A stretch of DNA of 64,000 nucleotides. Origin: Microbacteriaceae bacterium. GTDB taxonomy: Bacteria; Actinomycetota; Actinomycetes; Actinomycetales; Microbacteriaceae. The position numbers were made by a program, and so were the translations under genes. The stretch is taken from positions 1 through 64,000 of the forward strand of contig SCRE01000020.1 of the NCBI GenBank assembly GCA_004297935.1, given 5' to 3'. Under the pieces are notes generated by a model. It was not told where the DNA came from, ran no database searches, and saw nothing but the letters and a program-made list of their open reading frames with translations. Below, piece by piece: positions 59,022 through 64,000 of the stretch. The stretch's first letter is position 1, and each line of letters begins with the position of its first letter.

Positions 59022-59146
59022 GACTAAATTTTGACGACAGTCGTGTGAGAACAGACTCGATACATTGAGATAACAGAAGATCGGCTTCCGCGGCAAATCA
59101 ACAATTTTCAGCCGTATGTCGCACTACAAGACCCTACGATTTCGCG

Positions 59147-59188
59147 TGAAAATTGAAAGGTCACCGGATCGATGCCGGTCGGAGCCAC
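59147..59188 (+). repeat. Attachment repeat 2 (tRNA-Phe 3' copy)
   Basis: A 42-bp copy with one substitution (AAAATTG for AAAATCG), otherwise identical to the tRNA-Phe 3' end including GGAGCCAC. The 350 bases between the transposase stop (58944) and the AlbA_2 pseudogene (59295) contain the IS right end, this repeat and no gene. Confidence 0.93.
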
Positions 59189-59294
59189 CAAAGAAAACCC
59201 CCGGTCCATGCAGCAGCGAACTCGCTCCAGCCGCAGCAAACGTTCTCGTGCCGCACTCAGCCGATCCGCAGCTCCCACTGACACACCTTCTCGG

Positions 59295-60699
59295 TCACCG
59301 AATGAGACGCCACGAGGCCCGCGGGTCCTTGCGGCTCTTGCCCACCCACTGCACATAGCCGGCGTCTCGGAGGGCATCCAGGTGCCTGAGAACAGTCGGC
59401 CGCGCAGCTCCGGTCAGCTCGGCCACTTCTCCCGTGCTCAGTTCCGGCGCCTCGCGGAGCGCCGCGAGAATCTGCTGTTGAAGCGACGGAAGCGCATCGG
59501 TCAACTGTCGTTCCGTGTGCTCGCCTGAGAGTGTGAGCTGCACGCTCCCAGAGGTCTGCCGGTAGAGCGGGTCGCTGAGCCCCGCAGTTCGCATCTCGTC
59601 GAACATGCGCCGGATGCCCTCGCCGAACTCCTGCGTGATACGCAGGTCGGTGCAGACGCGCGCGATACGGGGATTGCGGGCGAAGCGCTTGATCGCGAGC
59701 GGATTCGCCGGGTCGACCAGCCCAGGGAAACGGCCCGGACTCTCGATGACGATCCGGTCGTCATAGATGTCCACGTGGACGTAGTCGCCCTGGATGCTGT
59801 ATGAACGGTGCACGACCGCATTGACGACGCCCTCCAGCCAAGCATCCTCAGGCACCAGGCCAACATCCTCGAAGCGGCCGGACGCGGCGAGCGCGCGACG
59901 AGTCGGCTGCCACCTCCGGATGCTCGCGCGAGCCTTGTCAAGGATTGTCGGGATGGGCCCTTCCAGTCTGTCGTCTCCGATGAGGTTCTGCCGAGCACCC
60001 GATTTGCGCTGTGTTCCCTGGAATCGACTGACCCGCACCTGCGCTGACGGTAGAGCACGCTCGGGATGCTCCGCGAACAGCAGTACCCCGGCGATCGTCA
60101 GGTGGTCGTCGCTGGCGAGTTCACGGGCTTCGAGGAGCCGAACCGCCTCCCGCGCCGAGGGCCATGACGTAGCTGTCCAGGAGCGCCCGATCGACGTCGT
60201 TGACGCGCAACTTGGTGAGTTCCGACTCGAACGAGGATTGGCTTTTGTCATAGAACAGCTCCCGTCGCTGCGCGAAGCTCAGCTTGCGGCTCTCGTCACC
60301 CAGACGCAGATACGCCTCGTCCCGGTTGGTCGCGTAGACGGTTCGCCCTGGTGGAACCTCGATGACGAGCAGGTGGTCGCTCCCCCCATCGGCACGCACG
60401 CACTCGTAGAGTCGCGACTGCGTCGGAACCGTTGGATCGGTGAAGTCCACGTTCGCCTGCATCAGCGCATTCAAGCGCTTCGGATCACTGTCGACGCCCT
60501 CGACCTTGCCGCCGCTGAGCCCGACGACGATCGTGCCGCCATCGGCATTCGCGAACGCCACGATGGTCTCCGCCAGCTTTCGCGGCTCGATCCGCGCAGA
60601 CTTACGGTCGAACCACTGACTCTCGGGCAGCTCGAGCAGACGACCCGCGAGAGCATCCGACCCCGAGGCGAGTGCGACATCGATCGGCCCAACAGTCAT
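59295..60699 (-). pseudogene. AlbA_2-domain ATP-binding transcriptional regulator, frameshifted
   Basis: Two frames together make one COG2865-type protein. The first (start 60699) holds the AlbA_2/Schlafen-like domain with ESQWFDRKSARI and FANADGGTIVVGLSGG. Near 60157 the frame changes, and the second continues EAVRLLEARELASDDHLTIAGVLLFA, a GHKL-like region (LEGVVNAVVHRSY, ITQEFGEGIRRM) and a C-terminal winged helix (STGEVAELTGAARPTVLRHLDAL). One extra G in the coding strand at CTCGGCGCGG would explain it: removing it restores ALAREAV. Either a real inactivation, a sequencing error or, less likely, programmed frameshifting. Confidence 0.82.
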
Positions 60700-60700
60700 T

Positions 60701-60821
60701 CGGCTACTCTAACATTGTTTTAGTACATTGTAGTGAAGCAATTGGCGCGGTGACCAGGCGCTCCGCACGGCTACTCTCACATCTACTGCAACACCAATGT
60801 GAGAGTGCGTTAGAGTAGCCG
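60701..60821. promoter_or_regulatory. Inverted-repeat control region of the AlbA_2 regulator
   Basis: CGGCTACTCTAAC (60701-60713) and GTTAGAGTAGCCG (60809-60821) are a perfect 13-bp inverted repeat. A third copy of the core, CGGCTACTCT, lies at 60768-60777 and continues into CTCTCACAT (60774-60782), inverted at 60797-60805 (ATGTGAGAG). The set lies directly upstream of the AlbA_2 start and is probably its operator. Confidence 0.55.
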
Positions 60822-61328
60822 ACCAGGCAGACCATGCAGCCTACAGCCGGGAATCGGACCGCCGCTTCTAACCACCTCAACCGGCCGACTATCGAGGCAC
60901 TGAGGCTAGTTCGATGCCATCTCCGAAGCGCACAGCCGCCAACCAATGGTGCCGGCCTTCATCAAGGACGCCTTCGTAAGCACCACGCCGGAAGGAGCGT
61001 CGCGTCCAGAGGCCTAAAATCGAGAGGTCACCGGATCGATGCCGGTCGGAGCCGCTTTCAAAGTTGGGGTTGATCAGGGGTCTTCTTTTGCCAGGAGCCC
61101 GGTGATTTTAGATGACAAAGCCCGGCTTCTCCGAACGCTTGAGCCACATGAGGCCCACGGATGTTCGAAGGCCCCCACCGCAGCAGTTCCATCAGCTCCC
61201 AACGTGACATTCAGTTCGTCGTTGTCGACGGTGAGCGCATGTGCAAACTCCGTGCTACTGCTGCGCACCACATGGTTCCTGGAGCATCGCGCGCATTCGA
61301 AGAGCCCACTTTCCTGACTCTGGCTGGC
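60822..61328. other. Gene-poor region around attachment repeat 3
   Basis: About 500 bases with no convincing gene. It contains attachment repeat 3 (61016-61055). A 65-codon leftward frame (61271-61074) lies behind the ABC permease gene and could be a gene fragment cut at the attachment site, but it has no recognised similarity and no ribosome site. Confidence 0.5.
61016..61055 (+). repeat. Attachment repeat 3 (tRNA-Phe 3' copy, outer end)
   Basis: A 40-bp copy with two substitutions (CGAGAGG for CGAAAGG and GCCGC for GCCAC). It is the last copy in the window and marks the outer boundary of the tandem island. Confidence 0.9.
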
Positions 61329-62234
61329 TCATTTCACGGCGCCAAAGAGCAACCCGCGCACCAAGGACTTCTGAGCGACCCATCCGGCGATGATAACGGG
61401 AATGCTGACTAACATCGCCACCGCGGATACCTGCGCCGTGTTCAGCTGCCCAAAGCTGAGAAACTTCTGGAGGAAAAGAGGCAATATTGAGTTGGAGCTG
61501 GTGAGGTTTACCGCGTAAAAGTACTCATTCCATGAGAACACAATGCATAACAACGCCGTTGATACAAGGCCCGGCCGAATTAGGGGCAGGATGACCGAGA
61601 ACATGGTGCGCTTCTGTGTTGCGCCGTCCACGGCCGATGCCTCCAGGATCTCGGGAGGGATCTCCTGCATAAATGATCTAATCATCCAAATTCCGAGCGG
61701 CAAGTTGAAGCCGAGATGCAGAACGATGAGCAGCCCCATGGTGTTGAGAAGACCGAGCTGCGTGGCGATCACGTAAATAGGAATGATGCCTGCCGCAATG
61801 GGGAGCATTTTTGTTGAGATGAAGAAGAACAGGGTGTCTTGCGACTTCTCGACCGGTCGAATGGACAGTGCATATGCTGCAGGGACGGCAAGGGTAATGA
61901 CAATGGCCGTGGAGATCCCGGTCACGAGGACGGAATTTGCCGCGTAACCCCAGAATCCTGAGTTGAGCGCATTGGTGTAGGCGTCGAGGGTTGGCTTGAA
62001 GACCAACTGCGGGACTGGGGCGGAAGCGATCTGTTCGGTTTGGAAGCTCTTCAAGGCCATATAGGCGATTGGGAAGAATAGGATCAGGCTTCCGATCCAT
62101 GCGGCTACAGCAATTGCGGAATGCCTAATCCGCGCCTTCCTCCGGGCAACCCGCCGCGCCGGAGCGATGACCCGGCGCGGATCCGCCGGATTGGGGATCG
62201 TTTGTTGGGACCGGGTAACTCGTGTGGTGGTCAC
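61329..62234 (-). CDS. ABC transporter permease, carbohydrate (MalG-type)
   Basis: A 301-aa inner-membrane permease with six hydrophobic segments and the EAA loop EILEASAVDGATQKRTMFSVILPLI that contacts the ATPase. The N-terminal 40 residues are basic and cytoplasmic. The GTG at 62234 overlaps the stop of the MalF-type gene (GTGA). Similarity is to sorbitol/mannitol-type CUT1 permeases; the substrate is not established. No ATPase gene is in view; actinobacterial CUT1 systems often share a distant MsiK-type ATPase. Confidence 0.9.
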   Translation of the reverse strand: MTTTRVTRSQQTIPNPADPRRVIAPARRVARRKARIRHSAIAVAAWIGSLILFFPIAYMALKSFQTEQIASAPVPQLVFKPTLDAYTNALNSGFWGYAANSVLVTGISTAIVITLAVPAAYALSIRPVEKSQDTLFFFISTKMLPIAAGIIPIYVIATQLGLLNTMGLLIVLHLGFNLPLGIWMIRSFMQEIPPEILEASAVDGATQKRTMFSVILPLIRPGLVSTALLCIVFSWNEYFYAVNLTSSNSILPLFLQKFLSFGQLNTAQVSAVAMLVSIPVIIAGWVAQKSLVRGLLFGAVK

Positions 62235-63157
62235 ACTCGTCCCTCCTTTTTGAATAGACCGGATAGCAGGCGAAGCGCCGGCAGGATGAGCGCAATCGTG
62301 AGGATTAAAGCGACAACCCCATAGGCAGACGCGGCTCCAAAATCAAACGATTGGAATCCCTTCAAATAGATGTAATAGGTAATGTTTGTTGTCGCGTACG
62401 CGGGGCCGCCAGCGGTCAGAATGTCTATTTCACCAAACGTCTGCAGAAGGTTCATTGCTAGCAGGAGTGCAGTGAGCTCAATGAACGGGCGCATGTGGGG
62501 CAGCATGATGAAACGGAATTGGCGCAGCGCTCCTGCGCCATCGACTCGTGATGCCTCCAACTGATCCTGTGGCATGCCTTGTAACCCTGCAAGCAGGATG
62601 AGAAGGGCGAACGGAGCGAAGCGCCAGGTGAGGAACATGATGAGCGAGACCATCGGGTAGTCGCTTAGCCATGAAATGCGCGGCAAACCCATGGTTCCGG
62701 AAATCCAGCCTAAGAATCCAAATCCAGGGTCGAAGATTGCTGTTTTCCAGAAAAGTGTTACTGCCACGGGCATCATGAAAAACGGAGTGATCGCCAGGGT
62801 GCGGGCTACCCCGCGCCCCGGGAAAGCATGGTTGAGTAGCATGCCAAGTCCTAGGCCAATGGCAATACACAAAACCGTGGCTGCAGCGGTCATCACCACG
62901 GTGTTCAGAATCGACTGCCAGAACACATGGTCGGTGAACGCGTTAACAAAATTCTCGCCGAAATAGAAAGCTTGCTTGCTTACCGAGAGGAGGTTCCAGC
63001 GCGAAAAGCTGAAGATGATCGTCAGTGCAAAGGGAATCTGGGTGAGCACCAGAGTAAAGATCAGTGCCGGAAGCAGCGGACCCCGCAGCTTCCATCGCTC
63101 AAGGCGACTGATTTTTGGTGCGGGCCGAGCAGGCCGCCTCACCGTTGCTGTTGTCAT
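62231..63157 (-). CDS. ABC transporter permease, carbohydrate (MalF-type)
   Basis: A 308-aa permease with six hydrophobic segments and the EAA loop QDQLEASRVDGAGALRQFRFIMLP. It follows the substrate-binding protein gene by 78 bp and is coupled to the MalG-type gene. The ATG at 63157 (MTTATVRR) is preferred over the distal start at 63214. Confidence 0.9.
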   Translation of the reverse strand: MTTATVRRPARPAPKISRLERWKLRGPLLPALIFTLVLTQIPFALTIIFSFSRWNLLSVSKQAFYFGENFVNAFTDHVFWQSILNTVVMTAAATVLCIAIGLGLGMLLNHAFPGRGVARTLAITPFFMMPVAVTLFWKTAIFDPGFGFLGWISGTMGLPRISWLSDYPMVSLIMFLTWRFAPFALLILLAGLQGMPQDQLEASRVDGAGALRQFRFIMLPHMRPFIELTALLLAMNLLQTFGEIDILTAGGPAYATTNITYYIYLKGFQSFDFGAASAYGVVALILTIALILPALRLLSGLFKKEGRV

Positions 63158-63235
63158 GACTTGCGTTGCCGATCTTCGCTGGTGGTGGAGTACCGCCAGC
63201 GGCCCTCTCAACAAGGGCCACTGGCGAGCTCTCAG

Positions 63236-64000
63236 TTATTTGAGGTAGCCGGCAACCTTCACGGCGTTCTGGGCGTATGCCTGACTCTTGGCAAGCGCCT
63301 GAGGTACCGTCTCGGATCCCGCTATTGCGCCAGAGATCTGCTGCGAAACGAAGTTGCCGATGTCGACGAACTCCGGGATCTGCACGTATTGGACACCCGT
63401 GTACGGGACGGGCATTACGGTCGGCTGGTTAGGAGTCGCCTCCTTGATCGACTTCAGAGTAAGAGCTGCATACGAGGCGGCGGCTTTCTGATATCCCGGA
63501 ATCTGGTACGTGGATACACGTGATCCGGGCGGGATTGAGTCCCAACCCGCCTTCTGGCCGGAGAGCTGGATGTAGCCCTTGCTTGTAGCCCACTCGATGA
63601 ACTTCCAAGCGGCGTCCTTGTGCTTGCTTGCCGATTCGATGCCCAAGCCCCACGACCACAGCCACCCAGACGGCTTCGCAGATGGGCCAGTCGGGGCCAT
63701 CGCGAACGCAATGTTCTTCGCGACCTCGGGAGTCGCCCCTTGAATCGCTGAGCCGGCAAAGACCGTGTCGTCATACCACATAGCTGCCTTGCCCTGGCTG
63801 AACTGCTGCAAGCAAACGTCCCACCCGTCCTTGGCGGCGTCTTGTTGGCCAGCCGTCTTCAGAAGATCCACATAGAACTGAACCGCCTTCTCAGTAGCGG
63901 GTGATGTCAACTGCGGTTCCCACTTCTCATTGAACCAGCTGCCACCAAACGTATTGACCACCGTTGTCAACGAGGCGAGATTCTGCCCCCAACCCGAGAG
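63236..64000 (-). CDS. ABC transporter substrate-binding protein, carbohydrate (partial, runs off the window)
   Basis: The C-terminal 254 residues of an extracellular solute-binding protein. The reading frame continues without a start to the window end (first visible residues LSGWGQNLASL). Visible elements are TFGGSWFNEKWEPQL, FSQGKAAMWYDDTVFAG and WLWSWGLGIE...AWKFIEWATSKGY, typical of polyol/sugar-binding lipoproteins of the SmoE/CUT1 type. The signal peptide lies outside the window. It forms an operon with the two permeases. Confidence 0.9.
   Translation of the reverse strand, partial: LSGWGQNLASLTTVVNTFGGSWFNEKWEPQLTSPATEKAVQFYVDLLKTAGQQDAAKDGWDVCLQQFSQGKAAMWYDDTVFAGSAIQGATPEVAKNIAFAMAPTGPSAKPSGWLWSWGLGIESASKHKDAAWKFIEWATSKGYIQLSGQKAGWDSIPPGSRVSTYQIPGYQKAAASYAALTLKSIKEATPNQPTVMPVPYTGVQYVQIPEFVDIGNFVSQQISGAIAGSETVPQALAKSQAYAQNAVKVAGYLK

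Larger units (their letters stand above)
44708..59188. mobile_element. Segment 2: att-flanked defence cassette (type I restriction-modification)
   Basis: A 14.5-kb unit between attachment repeats at 44708 and 59147. It contains an expanded type I restriction-modification locus, a DUF2130 gene and an IS1634-family insertion, but no integrase of its own. This is the layout of a cis-mobilisable element, movable by an integrase acting on the flanking sites. Confidence 0.7.
59147..61055. mobile_element. Segment 3: att-flanked cassette with a single regulator pseudogene
   Basis: A 1.9-kb unit between attachment repeats at 59147 and 61016. It carries only the frameshifted AlbA_2 gene and its inverted-repeat control region, and no integrase: either a very small cis-mobilisable cassette or the remnant of an older insertion. 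Confidence 0.6.

Noticed and set aside
60704-60946. 80-codon leftward open frame upstream of the AlbA_2 gene
   Set aside because: It covers the inverted-repeat control region and has no domain; more likely promoter DNA.
61074-61271. Small leftward gene of 65 codons behind the ABC permease
   Set aside because: No recognisable family and no ribosome site; it lies between the permease gene and an attachment repeat, so at most a gene fragment.

Overview
The window reads as chromosome of a high-GC actinobacterium, most likely of the Microbacteriaceae type. Three things point there: strongly GC-rich codon use, frequent GTG/TTG starts with ATGA/GTGA stop-start overlaps, and the gene order tilS-hpt-ftsH-folE-folP-folB-folK-DUF3180-PH-PH-DUF2520-panC-lysS, which resembles the mycobacterial folate/pantothenate cluster. 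The genus cannot be fixed from the sequence alone.

Layout. 1-8845: 35-bp tandem repeats, radA, a SAM methyltransferase convergent with and overlapping radA, an anchored Ig-like protein, a very large secreted nuclease/5'-nucleotidase with a PHO-box-like site in its promoter, and argA. 8893-17801: respiratory nitrate reductase narGHJI with a TehA/SLAC1-family channel gene behind narI and a cysteine-rich winged-helix regulator in front of narG. 17904-25284: clpC with a ClgR-type site, a lipoprotein, pirin, vapC with an antitoxin remnant, cardiolipin synthase and a CtaG-like protein. 25333-37862: the tilS-to-lysS cluster, read leftward and nearly gapless. 38037-41120: inorganic pyrophosphatase and two paralogous coiled-coil cell-wall hydrolases (NlpC/P60 and M23). 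41327-41662: tRNA-Glu, tRNA-Asp and tRNA-Phe.

41621-61055 is an accessory island made of three segments in tandem. Each segment is bounded by a direct repeat of about 40 bp copied from the 3' half of tRNA-Phe (41621, 44708, 59147, 61016). Segment 1 has a tyrosine integrase, a small HTH protein and a RepSA-like rolling-circle initiator: a minimal AICE-like element. Segment 2 is a type I restriction-modification locus with unusual extra genes (an HTH/degenerate methyltransferase/specificity-like protein, a coiled-coil membrane protein, an AAA ATPase with a winged helix, and DUF2130), plus an IS1634-family insertion. Segment 3 carries one frameshifted AlbA_2 regulator. Only segment 1 has an integrase, so segments 2 and 3 look like cis-mobilisable cassettes stacked on the same attachment site. 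From 61329 to the window end there is a sugar/polyol-type ABC transporter (two permeases and a cut-off binding protein) whose base composition looks more AT-rich.

How it fits together. The nar genes supply anaerobic nitrate respiration. The fol/pan genes make tetrahydrofolate and pantothenate. ClpC and FtsH handle protein turnover. The secreted nuclease/nucleotidase probably scavenges phosphate from DNA. The best candidate for an undescribed system is segment 2: its two divergently placed defence transcription units share a 10-bp site, GTTTACTGAT, at nearly the same distance from their start codons, which suggests common control of an expanded type I system.
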